Position numbers and translations under genes: made by a program
From: Candidatus Gastranaerophilales bacterium
GTDB lineage: Bacteria > Cyanobacteriota > Vampirovibrionia > Gastranaerophilales > Gastranaerophilaceae
Assembly (NCBI GenBank): GCA_944324405.1
Contig: CALUWF010000004.1
Location: 27,654 to 91,653 of the forward strand
DNA length: 64,000 bases
Direction: 5' to 3'
The notes under the pieces: generated by a model
What the model saw: the letters and a program-made list of their open reading frames with translations, nothing else
Database searches by the model: none
What the model was told of the DNA's origin: nothing
In this document: positions 9,529 to 17,215 of the stretch, one piece after another
Position numbering within the stretch: position 1 is the first letter of the stretch
How the letters are laid out: each line of letters opens with the position of its first letter

Positions 9529-9618
9529 TTATCACTCCTCCTTTGTTATTTATTTTTAATATCACAAAAAAGCCAAATGTGGTATTATCTTTACATAAAA
9601 TATTTAAGGAAAAACAAG

Positions 9619-10884
9619 ATGAAAGATGAAACAAAATGCCTGCACAGCGGATATACGCCCGAAAACGGCGGGCCGAGGGTAATGCCCATATATCAAAGTA
9701 CTACTTTTAAATTTAATTCAACGGAAGAAATTGCCGCCGTATTTGATGACCCTACGCGCGCACATATATACTCACGCTTTACAAATCCGACCGTTGATGT
9801 CGTTGAAAAGAAAATTGCCGACCTTGAACACGGGGCGGCTGCAATGTGCACATCATCAGGACAGATGGCGTCTTTGATGTCTGTTTTAAACCTTTGCAAT
9901 GCAGGCGACAGCTTTATAAGCACGAGCGCTATTTATGGCGGAACGGTGAACCTTTTTGCCTACACTCTTAAAAAACTCGGCATTGAGTGCATTTTTGTAG
10001 ATGTTGATGCCGATGAAGACGAAATTCAGTCAAAAATTAAACCGAATACAAAGGCTATTTTTGGCGAAACGCTTACCAATCCTTCGCTGCAAATTTTTGA
10101 TATTGAAAAGTTTGCGCGCGTTGCACATAAAAATTCGCTTCCGCTCATTGTGGATAATACTTTTGCAACGCCTATACTCTGCAAACCGATTGACTTTGGT
10201 GCGGATGTCGTAATTCATTCGACCTCAAAATATATGGACGGTCATGCGCTGCAAGTGGGCGGGGTAATTGTAGATGGCGGCAAATTTGACTATACAAACG
10301 GCAAATTCAGCGAATTTTGCGAGCCTGACGAATCGTATCACGGCACAATTTACACACGCGACTACCCGAACGCGCCCTATATTACAAAAGCAAGAATGCA
10401 GCTTATGCGTGATTTTGGCGCTTATCCTTCGGGACACAGCGGATTTTTGCTCAACATCGGGCTTGAAACCCTTGCAATCCGTATGGAAAGGTATTGTAAA
10501 AACGCTATGGCGGTTGCACGGTATTTGCAAGACCATCCGAAAATTGAAAGCGTTAATTACCCGGGTTTAGAGAATAACAAATATCATACTTTAGCGATGA
10601 AATACTTGCCAAACGGACAAAGCGGGGTTATGGCGGTAAACATCAAAGGCGGCAGGGAAAACGGGATAAAATTTATGGACAGCCTTAAAATGGCTTCAAA
10701 CGAGGTTCATGTGGCGGATATAAGAACCTGTGTTCTGCACCCTGCTTCCGCAACCCACAGACAGCTGAGCGATGAGCAGCTCAAAGCCTGCGGCATAAAC
10801 CCGGGGCTTGTAAGGCTCTCCGTGGGGCTTGAAAATGTGCAGGATATACTTGATGATATTGATTTTGCACTTGGTCGTATATAG
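9619..10884 (+). CDS. metY: O-acetylhomoserine sulfhydrylase family enzyme
   Basis: Cys/Met-metabolism PLP enzyme that most likely joins O-acetylhomoserine with sulfide to give homocysteine. The internal aldimine lysine is K204 in HSTSKYMDGH, and the SRFTNPT motif (residues 52-58) holds the Tyr/Arg that contact the neighbouring subunit's PLP. The 421-residue length and the long insert after the lysine (GGKFDYTNGKF...EPDESYHG) fit the MetY/Met17 group better than cystathionine lyases. The ATG at 9619 is preferred because AAGGA lies 10 bases upstream; earlier in-frame codons lack a site. The gene stands alone and is followed by the long repeat region. Confidence 0.88.
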   Translation: MKDETKCLHSGYTPENGGPRVMPIYQSTTFKFNSTEEIAAVFDDPTRAHIYSRFTNPTVDVVEKKIADLEHGAAAMCTSSGQMASLMSVLNLCNAGDSFISTSAIYGGTVNLFAYTLKKLGIECIFVDVDADEDEIQSKIKPNTKAIFGETLTNPSLQIFDIEKFARVAHKNSLPLIVDNTFATPILCKPIDFGADVVIHSTSKYMDGHALQVGGVIVDGGKFDYTNGKFSEFCEPDESYHGTIYTRDYPNAPYITKARMQLMRDFGAYPSGHSGFLLNIGLETLAIRMERYCKNAMAVARYLQDHPKIESVNYPGLENNKYHTLAMKYLPNGQSGVMAVNIKGGRENGIKFMDSLKMASNEVHVADIRTCVLHPASATHRQLSDEQLKACGINPGLVRLSVGLENVQDILDDIDFALGRI

Positions 10885-10983
10885 ATGAATGCGAGGCGCT
10901 CACCGGTGCCAACGGCTGATGAGCATGGACGAGGTGCGCTATTGGCATATGTGGTGAATGTATAAATACAATGTGTAACCGTC

Positions 10984-11004
10984 ATCCTGAACTTGGTTCA
11001 GGAT
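10984..11004. repeat. Palindromic repeat unit (perfect 9-bp stem)
   Basis: ATCCTGAAC, loop TTG, GTTCAGGAT. A related half-site in the opposite orientation (TTCAGGGTGAC) occurs near 11292-11302. The sequence resembles the widespread GTCA(T/C)CCTGAACTTG... intergenic repeats seen in many bacterial genomes; I cannot count copies outside the window. Confidence 0.65.
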
Positions 11005-11054
11005 CTTAGTAATGCGGCAAGCCAGCTTGTAATGTTGCGCCTTGTTGTAAATAT

Positions 11055-11096
11055 TGTACATTATATTTACACCTTAACCCCGGAAAATACATTAAG
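11055..11096 (+). repeat. Direct repeat copy 1 (42 bases)
   Basis: It matches 11142-11183 with five mismatches, all transitions, and a spacing of 87 bases. It includes the shared core ATATTTACACC. The hairpin element at 11099 follows it directly. Confidence 0.7.
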
Positions 11097-11098
11097 CC

Positions 11099-11122
11099 TG
11101 TAGGTTGGGCTTTCAGCCCAAC
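11099..11122 (+). repeat. 24-base hairpin repeat element, copy A
   Basis: The element contains the 8-bp stem GTTGGGCT / AGCCCAAC around the loop TTC. An exact reverse-complement copy lies at 11363-11386, so the 240 bases between are flanked by inverted copies. Confidence 0.8.
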
Positions 11123-11141
11123 ACTTAACTATTGCAAATGC

Positions 11142-11183
11142 TATACATCATATTTACACCTCAACCTCGGAAAATATATTAAG
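11142..11183 (+). repeat. Direct repeat copy 2 (42 bases)
   Basis: Second copy of the 11055-11096 unit, with 37 of 42 positions identical. It is not followed by the hairpin element that follows copy 1, which suggests the hairpin inserted next to one copy or was lost from the other. Confidence 0.7.
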
Positions 11184-11362
11184 TTTTTATGCAGTGAGGC
11201 ATGATATCATGCCTTACTGCTAAAATGCTGAAATACCAAGTGTGGGTGCAAAATCACGTTTCGACCTTGTCTCAGGGGATTTTCCGGCCGGTTCAGGGTG
11301 ACAGCTATGCGGTATTATATATATGCCGCGTTAATGAGATATTATTCCTACAAAGTTTTATC

Positions 11363-11386
11363 GTTGGGCTGAAAGCCCAACCTACA
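11363..11386 (-). repeat. 24-base hairpin repeat element, copy B (inverted)
   Basis: Exact reverse complement of 11099-11122 over all 24 bases. Being self-complementary, each copy can also form its own hairpin, as REP elements do. Confidence 0.8.
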
Positions 11387-11458
11387 TGCTGTTTGAGATT
11401 TGGAATAAGCTAGATTTTTACAGTAAAAGAGCAGACAAACCATTCCTAATACCCTGTT

Positions 11459-11606
11459 ACTCGTTAGCTCTGGAATTAGTAAGGTTTATAGCGATAAGAG
11501 AGCTTGAGTAAAAAAAACAGTTAAAAATCTACTTCATACTTCCAGAAAAAGATATTTAACTGTAAAAATTAGGATGATAGGACAACGAAAATTGTCCTAT
11601 TTTTTT
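11459..11606 (+). ncRNA. Candidate structured small RNA ending in a terminator
   Basis: Three consecutive secondary structures lie on the plus strand without a reading frame. The first is a 4+6 bp interrupted stem (11459-11462 and 11466-11471 with 11499-11504 and 11506-11509). The second is a 13-bp stem with one mismatch (11517-11529 with 11551-11563). The third is a 9-bp terminator hairpin with a T run (11577-11606). No match to a named RNA family is recognised. A promoter was not identified. Confidence 0.4.
11577..11606 (+). terminator. Strong Rho-independent terminator with no gene directly upstream
   Basis: A perfect 9-bp stem ATAGGACAA / TTGTCCTAT with a 6-base loop is followed by TTTTTT. 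The nearest plus-strand gene ends almost 700 bases earlier, which implies a transcript that starts in the gap. Confidence 0.8.
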
Positions 11607-11694
11607 CATTCAAAAAAGAATGGACAAGTATTTTAACTCCAAAAAAAATTATATTCAAGATGATAATGGAAAATTTACATAAATTAATCATAAT

Positions 11695-11723
11695 AAAACG
11701 GACGGTATTTAGCCGCCCGTTTT
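11695..11723 (-). terminator. Terminator of the three-gene small-protein operon
   Basis: A 7+3 bp stem with one internal mismatch (11695-11705 with 11713-11723) runs into TTTTATTAT on the minus strand, 17 bases after the stop codon at 11740. Confidence 0.65.
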
Positions 11724-11739
11724 AAATGTATGTCGCATA

Positions 11740-12048
11740 TTATATTTTGTCATTATTTTTAAGATTTAGTACGTTTTTGATACTATCTTTAGTAACCATG
11801 GCAAAATGAGTAATTATGCCTGCAATAGCACCCATATTTAATGCTTTTAACCAGTGTGAATTTACGCCCTTGCTTTTCATAATTAGCCCTGATGTAAGAC
11901 CTGTAACCGCAAAAACACCTGCGGTGGCTGCTGCGGTTACAGTAGCTTGCTTTGCTCTTTTCTTTGCAACATCAAGCCTTTCTTCTTCAGGAATCTGCGC
12001 AAAAGCATTTTTTACGAATCCATTATTGTTTCCAAAATTTACTTTCAC
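11740..12048 (-). CDS. Small membrane protein with N-terminal VNFG motif
   Basis: The product is 102 residues of unknown function. It opens with MKVNFGNNNGFVKNAF and has a charged stretch (EEERLDVAKKRAKQ). Two hydrophobic segments follow at about 35-56 and 67-85, and a polar tail. The start is GTG, overlapping the upstream gene's stop by 4 bases (GTGA), so translation is coupled. It shares the [I/V]NFx start with the two genes before it and with the larger enzymes at 48550 and 25745. No known domain is recognised. Confidence 0.7.
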   Translation of the reverse strand: MKVNFGNNNGFVKNAFAQIPEEERLDVAKKRAKQATVTAAATAGVFAVTGLTSGLIMKSKGVNSHWLKALNMGAIAGIITHFAMVTKDSIKNVLNLKNNDKI

Positions 12049-12380
12049 TGGTTATTATCCTTGGCAACTTCGTTATATTTTTCAATTTTCTTATTTGTGT
12101 TTAAAATGCCTAAGACAAAATATGTACCAACAGCGATAGCACTACTAACACCAACCGCAAATTCCAATAATTTGTTTGCAGGTTTTTTCATAACAAATCT
12201 GCCAAAAAGAGTACTTAATCCGCCTGCAGCAACGCCATAAATCAAGCCTGTTCCCATTGCATCTTTGTCAAGTTTTGCACTGTATTTTTGTAACTCAAGA
12301 GTTTCACTATTGGTAAGTTTGCGCTCTTGTTGATTAGCAGCAAAGTTTCTTGAAATTGAACTTTGAAAATTTACTTTCAT
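12045..12380 (-). CDS. Small membrane protein with N-terminal VNFQS motif
   Basis: The product is 111 residues of unknown function. After MKVNFQSSISRNFAANQQ comes a polar helix, then two hydrophobic segments (about residues 40-58 and 72-92, GLIYGVAAGGLSTLF and AVGVSSAIAVGTYFVLGI) and a Lys/Asn-rich tail. The start at 12380 is chosen because a GGAG lies 8 bases upstream; a frame extension to 12422 has no ribosome site and runs into the upstream gene. It overlaps the next gene by 4 bases. Confidence 0.72.
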   Translation of the reverse strand: MKVNFQSSISRNFAANQQERKLTNSETLELQKYSAKLDKDAMGTGLIYGVAAGGLSTLFGRFVMKKPANKLLEFAVGVSSAIAVGTYFVLGILNTNKKIEKYNEVAKDNNQ

Positions 12381-12402
12381 TTTACACTCCAAAGTAATTT
12401 TA

Positions 12403-12771
12403 TTAGTTTTGTTCCCTGCCACTATAAATCTTGCTTATACCATACAATAAAAACGAAGTAATTGCACCTACGCTTAAAAATGGTATAAGTATAGTTCTCG
12501 GTAAGGTATTAATCAATTCTTTCTCTTTTAATAACTTAACTAATTCTTTACCCTTTTTCCCTTCAGTTATAGGTAAATTGCTTTTTTTAAAGTAATCAAT
12601 ATCACAGGCTCTTTCAAGTAATTTTTCACCTGCCGCAACAGTACCGGCAATTATGCCCGCACTTATCTTTTCATTGTTTGCAATATACATTAAAGTATTA
12701 TTAACATTGGTTAGGGGTCCAATACTGTTTTGTTGCTGCATAGGATTTGCATTACTTTTAAAATTAATCAA
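12403..12771 (-). CDS. Small membrane protein with N-terminal INFKS motif
   Basis: The product is 122 residues of unknown function and the first gene of a three-gene operon. The start is TTG, supported by a full AGGAGG four bases upstream, giving (M)INFKSNANPMQQQNS. A weakly hydrophobic helix at about 38-52 and a stronger segment at about 95-113 (ILIPFLSVGAITSFLLYGI) are visible, with a Lys-rich stretch between. It lies just downstream of the Ehr-like operon on the same strand, but with a 116-base gap, so co-transcription is uncertain. Confidence 0.7.
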   Translation of the reverse strand: MINFKSNANPMQQQNSIGPLTNVNNTLMYIANNEKISAGIIAGTVAAGEKLLERACDIDYFKKSNLPITEGKKGKELVKLLKEKELINTLPRTILIPFLSVGAITSFLLYGISKIYSGREQN

Positions 12772-12887
12772 ATTTCCTCCTTATTGGTATTATACAGGTT
12801 TTGCAGCAGTATTCAAGCCCCCAATCAAAGATAAAAGGCTTTTTATTCGGTTTGATGAATAGCGATTATTCGGCGAAGCAGAGGAGA

Positions 12888-13643
12888 TTAACCCGATATC
12901 AGTCCCAAAACGGCATTAATAAACGTAAGCGGGTGCACGGGGCAGCCGGGGATATAAAGGTCAATCGGATATTTATCCAAAAATTCTCGGTTAAGTTCGC
13001 AGCTATCTTTAAAAACTCCGCCCGATATCGCGCAAGCGCCGCAGAGGATGACCACTTTCGGGTCGGGGGTGGATTTATAACAATCTTCAAGCGCATATGC
13101 CATATTTTTTGAAATCGGCCCCGTGATTACAAGCCCGTCCGCATGGCGCGGGGAGGCAACAAAATCTATGCCGAACCTTCCCATGTCAAAATTAACGTTA
13201 GAGCAGGCATTTAGCTCCATTTCACAGCCGTTGCAGCCGCCTGCCGAAACCTGCCTCAGTTTAAGGGATTTCCCAAAAACTCTCTTAATTTCTTTTCTGA
13301 CCTCAATTGCGGTTTTTAAAAATTCATCTCCCTCTGTGCCTTCCGTCACAACGAGTTTTTCCTTTGTTGAAGCGCCGAGTTTGTAAAAGTTTGAAAAGTC
13401 GATTGCCTTTGTTTTGCATACATTTTTACAAGCACCGCAGAAAGTGCATTTGCCCATATCTATTGATAAAGGGTTAAGTTTCAGTGCGCCTGTCGGGCAA
13501 ACACTAAGGCAAGCCGTGCAATTGTTGCAATTACTGCCGCAGAGTTTCGGGAGCCCTCTGAACTGTTCGCGCATGGGCGCATTTTTTATATCTTTTATAA
13601 ACTGTTCGCCTTGATAAATTCTTGATTTTAGTGTATCAAACAT
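12888..13643 (-). CDS. Fused 2[4Fe-4S] ferredoxin / Hyf-type small subunit
   Basis: Electron-carrying peripheral subunit of a complex I/group 4 hydrogenase-like complex. Residues 35-80 are a two-cluster ferredoxin (C39, C42, C45, C49 and C66, C69, C72, C76), like HyfH/NuoI. Residues 125-251 are a HyfI/NuoB-type small subunit that keeps all four ligands of the proximal [4Fe-4S] cluster (GGC137NGC140E, GAC204AISGG, PGC234PVHP). The two parts are separate genes in Hyf and complex I, so this is a fusion. It is the last gene of a six-gene operon in the order hyfB-C-E-F-G-(HI). With an intact wire but an altered large subunit, it likely delivers electrons to a non-hydrogenase site. Confidence 0.87.
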   Translation of the reverse strand: MFDTLKSRIYQGEQFIKDIKNAPMREQFRGLPKLCGSNCNNCTACLSVCPTGALKLNPLSIDMGKCTFCGACKNVCKTKAIDFSNFYKLGASTKEKLVVTEGTEGDEFLKTAIEVRKEIKRVFGKSLKLRQVSAGGCNGCEMELNACSNVNFDMGRFGIDFVASPRHADGLVITGPISKNMAYALEDCYKSTPDPKVVILCGACAISGGVFKDSCELNREFLDKYPIDLYIPGCPVHPLTFINAVLGLISG

Positions 13644-13653
13644 ATTTTATTCC

Positions 13654-15117
13654 TTATAAATCATTTCCGCAGTATGACAGGTTAAAGCTTTTGTTGCAAA
13701 GCGGGAAGTCTGAAACCCCGTTGTTTCTGACCGCAAGCGCAAGCCCGTACCAGTTATTAAACGAAGGGTCTTTTATTTTATATCTTGTAAGGTTTGAATT
13801 GGCGTCCGTCAGCGCAATATGCACCACTTCACCCCTCCAGCCCTCAGTTATCGATATTGCAAGAGAATTTGCGCTTACTTTATTTGTGCAGGGCGCAAGA
13901 AGCTCGTCTTTTGAAGGATTTTTAAGCATTGCAAGTATTCTCTTTGAAATTGAAAGCGACTCCATCGTTTCCTGATATCTCAACTGAAATCTGGAATTTA
14001 CATCTCCCGTGCCTTTAAATATTTTCCTTGGAAGCGCAAGCGATTTAAAACATTCATCCGCAAAATCAAAACGCGAGTCAAGATTAAGTCCGCAGGCGCG
14101 CGCCGCCATACCGACAAGACCAATCTCGCGGGCTTTTTCAATGTTTACGGTACCCGTTTTTTCAAGCCTTGACATCACGGAAGTATTTTTGAGCATCGTT
14201 TTTACCATACGCTCAACATCTTTTTCGACTTTTTCAAAAGTCTTTATGGCACGCTCGATTTTTTCGTTATCTATATCAAAATTCACCCCGCCGACATTAA
14301 TAAGCCCTCTGCCAAAACGGCTGCCGGAAAATTCAAGCATGGTATTTATTACAAGCGTTCTTGTCGCACCGAAAACTGACGCGCCCATAAGATAAGCAAT
14401 ATCGCCCGCTATTGCGCCCAAATCACCTATGTGAATTGCCGCACGCTCCATTTCAAGCGCGAGTGTCCTTATAAGCTGCGCTCTTTTTGAAACATTTATA
14501 TCTTTTAAAATTTCCATAACTTTTGAATAGGCAAGGTTATGAGCAATTACACTGCCCCCGCAGATTGACTCCGCAAGAGCGTTTGAGGGGTGCTCAACCA
14601 TTAATTTTTCAACCCCTCTGTTTTGATAGCCGAGCATAATTTCAAGGTGGTAAACCGTTTCTCCGTTGCACATAAATCTAAAGTGCCCGGGTTCAATAAC
14701 TCCGGCGTGAATTGGGCCCACCGCAACCTGATGGACTTCTTCGCCTTCCATTTCAAAAAATTTATAGTCTTTTTGATTTTTTCTGACAGGCTTTAGCCAT
14801 GGGTGATTAAGGGGTTTTATACCAAACTGCTCGTAAAATTCTCTCTCAAATATATGAAATGATGGCATAACCTGTGTCAGGGAGTCGTATTCTTTTTCGT
14901 TTTGTCCGAAAAGCACGGATGACACGTACAAATCACCGCATTCATCATCGGCAAGTATCACAAAAAGTTTTGTCCCCAAACTGCCCCAATCTTTTCCGAA
15001 AAATGCCAGAGGTCTTTTGTTCAGGCTTATTATCTCCTCTCTTAATTCGCTAATTTTAAGAGTCGGAATTTCGTTAAGATTAATTTTTGTATTATTTTTT
15101 GTTTTAATCCAGTTCAT
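13654..15117 (-). CDS. Hyf/Ehr-type large subunit lacking two NiFe cysteine ligands
   Basis: Homologue of HyfG/HycE and NuoCD. It has an N-terminal NuoC-like domain (residues about 40-110, FHIFEREFYEQFGI) and a NuoD/hydrogenase large-subunit domain (AVGPIHAGVIEPGHFRF, then LEIMLGYQNRGVEKL). The L1 motif reads C186-G-G-S189 rather than C-x-x-C, and the L2 motif reads C474-N-K-S477. Each pair has lost its second cysteine, so the normal four-Cys NiFe centre cannot form. This matches the energy-converting hydrogenase-related (Ehr) type described from Geobacter rather than a true hydrogenase. ATG with GAGG 9 bases upstream. Co-transcribed with the membrane subunits. Confidence 0.88.
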   Translation of the reverse strand: MNWIKTKNNTKINLNEIPTLKISELREEIISLNKRPLAFFGKDWGSLGTKLFVILADDECGDLYVSSVLFGQNEKEYDSLTQVMPSFHIFEREFYEQFGIKPLNHPWLKPVRKNQKDYKFFEMEGEEVHQVAVGPIHAGVIEPGHFRFMCNGETVYHLEIMLGYQNRGVEKLMVEHPSNALAESICGGSVIAHNLAYSKVMEILKDINVSKRAQLIRTLALEMERAAIHIGDLGAIAGDIAYLMGASVFGATRTLVINTMLEFSGSRFGRGLINVGGVNFDIDNEKIERAIKTFEKVEKDVERMVKTMLKNTSVMSRLEKTGTVNIEKAREIGLVGMAARACGLNLDSRFDFADECFKSLALPRKIFKGTGDVNSRFQLRYQETMESLSISKRILAMLKNPSKDELLAPCTNKVSANSLAISITEGWRGEVVHIALTDANSNLTRYKIKDPSFNNWYGLALAVRNNGVSDFPLCNKSFNLSYCGNDL

Positions 15118-15128
15118 TTTATTATCCT

Positions 15129-16559
15129 CTAAAATCCTGCCATTGCGCAGTTTATAATGTCATTTAAAAACGGCGGAATGTACACGCCTAAAATAAATAC
15201 GATTAAAAGCATGATAAACTGGGGCGCAACCATTGAAAAACAAAGTTTTTTGCGATTTTTTTCAATAACGGGCGCCTTATCTTCACTTAATTTTGAAAAA
15301 GTCATATTAATAATAACTTTGCCTATGCCCCAGAGAATTATCGTCAAAAGCAGCACAAACAGCGCACAGAGCACATAATGACCTTCAACAAGCATAGTTT
15401 TAATCATTAAAAATTCGCTTATAAACAAAACGGAAGTCGGAAAGGCGCATATTGCAAGGAACGAGAAAACCCACAGCCAGCCTGTTTTCTTATCTGCCTC
15501 CATCAGTGCATGCACCGATTTTATTCTTTTTGTTTCATATAATTCAAGCACATTTCCTGAAGTCAGGAAAAATGAAGCCTTTGCAAGCGAGTGCCCGATT
15601 AAATGCAAAATAACCGCATAAAGAGCAGCACCGCCAAGAGCCGTACCGATTGCCAGAATTCCCATATTCTCAATAGAGGAGTACGCAAGCATTCTTTTAT
15701 AATTTTTAATATGGTAAACAAAAACCGCAGTCACAAATAAAGATATAAAACCGCATATTAAAAGCATTGCCCTTGCCCAGACGTCGCATTGTGCGATGTC
15801 TAAAATTTTAAATACTCTAACTATTACAAGAAAAGCGGAATTTAAAAGAGTTGCACTCAAAAGCGCGGATATGGGCGAGGGAGCCTGTGAATGTGCATCG
15901 GGCAGCCAGAAATGCATCGGCGCAAGCCCCATTTTTGTACCGAAGCCAAAGAGCATAAATACAAAAGACATCTTTAACCAGAAAGGATTAAACGCGGAGG
16001 CATTTTTGTACAACTGTGCAAAATCAAGCGTATTTAAGTCGCCCTGAGCGATATTTAAAAATATTATGCCCACAAAAGCAAGCGCAATACCTATCGAGCA
16101 GATAAAAACGTATTTCCATGCGGCTTCAATAGAGTGTTTTGTTTTATTAAAGTAAATTAAATAAGCGCTTGAAAGCGTTGTCGCCTCTATAAAAATCCAG
16201 GCGATACCGAGATTGCTCGAAAGTATGGTGCCTGTCATTGAAAGCACAAAAACCATTATCATAAAAGAGTAATGTCCGATTTTTGCGTCGGGATACTCAA
16301 AAGTTTTTACATAGCCGTTGTTGTAAAAGGCAACCATTAAAAACACAAGGGATAAAATAAGCAAAAATATAAGGTTTGTATTATCAACGCTAAAGTAAGG
16401 TATGGTGCCGTCTTTGCCTATGCCAAACATTAAAAGTATGCTTGATACAAAGTGCAAAATCGCATAAACATTTACCATGGCGCAGTCAAAAGCTTTTTTC
16501 TTTACGAGCGCCATTAAAATGCAGGCGATAATCGGAAATATCAAAATTGTGTTAATCAT
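15129..16559 (-). CDS. Antiporter-like membrane subunit HyfF/NuoN type
   Basis: Mrp/NuoLMN-family subunit of 476 residues with about 13-14 membrane segments. Proton-path residues are visible: the glutamate in WIFIEATTLSS, the lysine in GFGTKMGLAPMHFWLPDAHSQAP, and HSLAKASFF. The order in the operon places it at the HyfF position. It starts within the last base of the upstream hyfE-like stop (TAATG). Expected role is ion translocation coupled to electron transfer in the peripheral arm. Confidence 0.88.
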   Translation of the reverse strand: MINTILIFPIIACILMALVKKKAFDCAMVNVYAILHFVSSILLMFGIGKDGTIPYFSVDNTNLIFLLILSLVFLMVAFYNNGYVKTFEYPDAKIGHYSFMIMVFVLSMTGTILSSNLGIAWIFIEATTLSSAYLIYFNKTKHSIEAAWKYVFICSIGIALAFVGIIFLNIAQGDLNTLDFAQLYKNASAFNPFWLKMSFVFMLFGFGTKMGLAPMHFWLPDAHSQAPSPISALLSATLLNSAFLVIVRVFKILDIAQCDVWARAMLLICGFISLFVTAVFVYHIKNYKRMLAYSSIENMGILAIGTALGGAALYAVILHLIGHSLAKASFFLTSGNVLELYETKRIKSVHALMEADKKTGWLWVFSFLAICAFPTSVLFISEFLMIKTMLVEGHYVLCALFVLLLTIILWGIGKVIINMTFSKLSEDKAPVIEKNRKKLCFSMVAPQFIMLLIVFILGVYIPPFLNDIINCAMAGF

Positions 16560-17206
16560 TATTCATAATCCCTTAAATCTGATAAATTTGAAACTTCTAA
16601 ATCCTTAAACTCTCTGTTAATTTCATTGACAAAAAGTCCGAGTATGTATATCGCAATAAATACATCAAGCAAAACACCCATATTTACAAGTACGGGCATT
16701 TCTTTTGCAACGGAGAGAGAAAGCAGAAAAATTCCGTTTTCCATAGTAATAAATTCTATAACGTTTGAAATAATTTTGTGTTTAATTGTAATTAACCACA
16801 GACTTATGATAATTATTGCAAGAGAAATACCGAAATACAGAGGCGAAATCATTTTCATACCTTCGCTTCCGACAAAGTAATTCGGAGCAATAAACCCCAG
16901 AAGCAAAATTATACTTGCAATCACAAGGCAGTAAAAATGCGGAATGTTTGCACCTATATCACGGCTGATTGCATTTTTTCGCACCACTTTAAACAAAAAC
17001 CACGGTATTAAAAACGCCTTTACAACAAGGGTTTCAACCGTTAAAAAAGCAATGTTCAGCGCGCTTTGATGTTGAAAATGGCACGCACAGACAAGAAACA
17101 AAAGCACCCCTTGAATTATAAGAAGCCTTATGTGCGACACTATCCTGCTTGTAGCCGCAAGGTAGAGCATTGTTAGCCCGAGAAGTATTATAAAACCGTT
17201 TTCCAT
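16559..17206 (-). CDS. HyfE-type membrane subunit
   Basis: Short (215 residues) very hydrophobic protein with about six membrane segments in the HyfE position. The C-terminal part contains ENGIFLLSLSVA, the counterpart of the NuoK-like motif with a buried Glu. The cytosolic tail is charged. It lies between hyfC-like and hyfF-like genes, with 9 bases to the former and a one-base overlap with the latter. Assignment is mainly by position, size and the NuoK-like motif. Confidence 0.78.
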   Translation of the reverse strand: MENGFIILLGLTMLYLAATSRIVSHIRLLIIQGVLLFLVCACHFQHQSALNIAFLTVETLVVKAFLIPWFLFKVVRKNAISRDIGANIPHFYCLVIASIILLLGFIAPNYFVGSEGMKMISPLYFGISLAIIIISLWLITIKHKIISNVIEFITMENGIFLLSLSVAKEMPVLVNMGVLLDVFIAIYILGLFVNEINREFKDLEVSNLSDLRDYE

Positions 17207-17215
17207 TTTTATTTT

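Larger units (their letters stand above)
10885..11739. other. 855-base gene-free region: palindromic repeats, then candidate structured RNA
   Basis: No convincing gene is present. Short open frames here have no ribosome sites and run through repeats. From the left it holds a 9-bp palindrome (10984-11004), two diverged copies of a 42-base direct repeat (11055-11096 and 11142-11183), two exact inverted copies of a 24-base hairpin element (11099-11122 and 11363-11386), a structured segment ending in a terminator (11459-11606), and the terminator of the minus-strand small-protein operon (11695-11723). The left half resembles REP/MITE-type intergenic debris. Confidence 0.75.

Noticed and set aside
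10885..11400. Insertion sequence
   Set aside because: There is no transposase frame or remnant and no terminal repeats with target duplication; only short palindromic units are present.
11201..11413. Possible 70-residue protein in the repeat region
   Set aside because: It runs through palindromic repeats, has no ribosome site and Cys-rich random composition.
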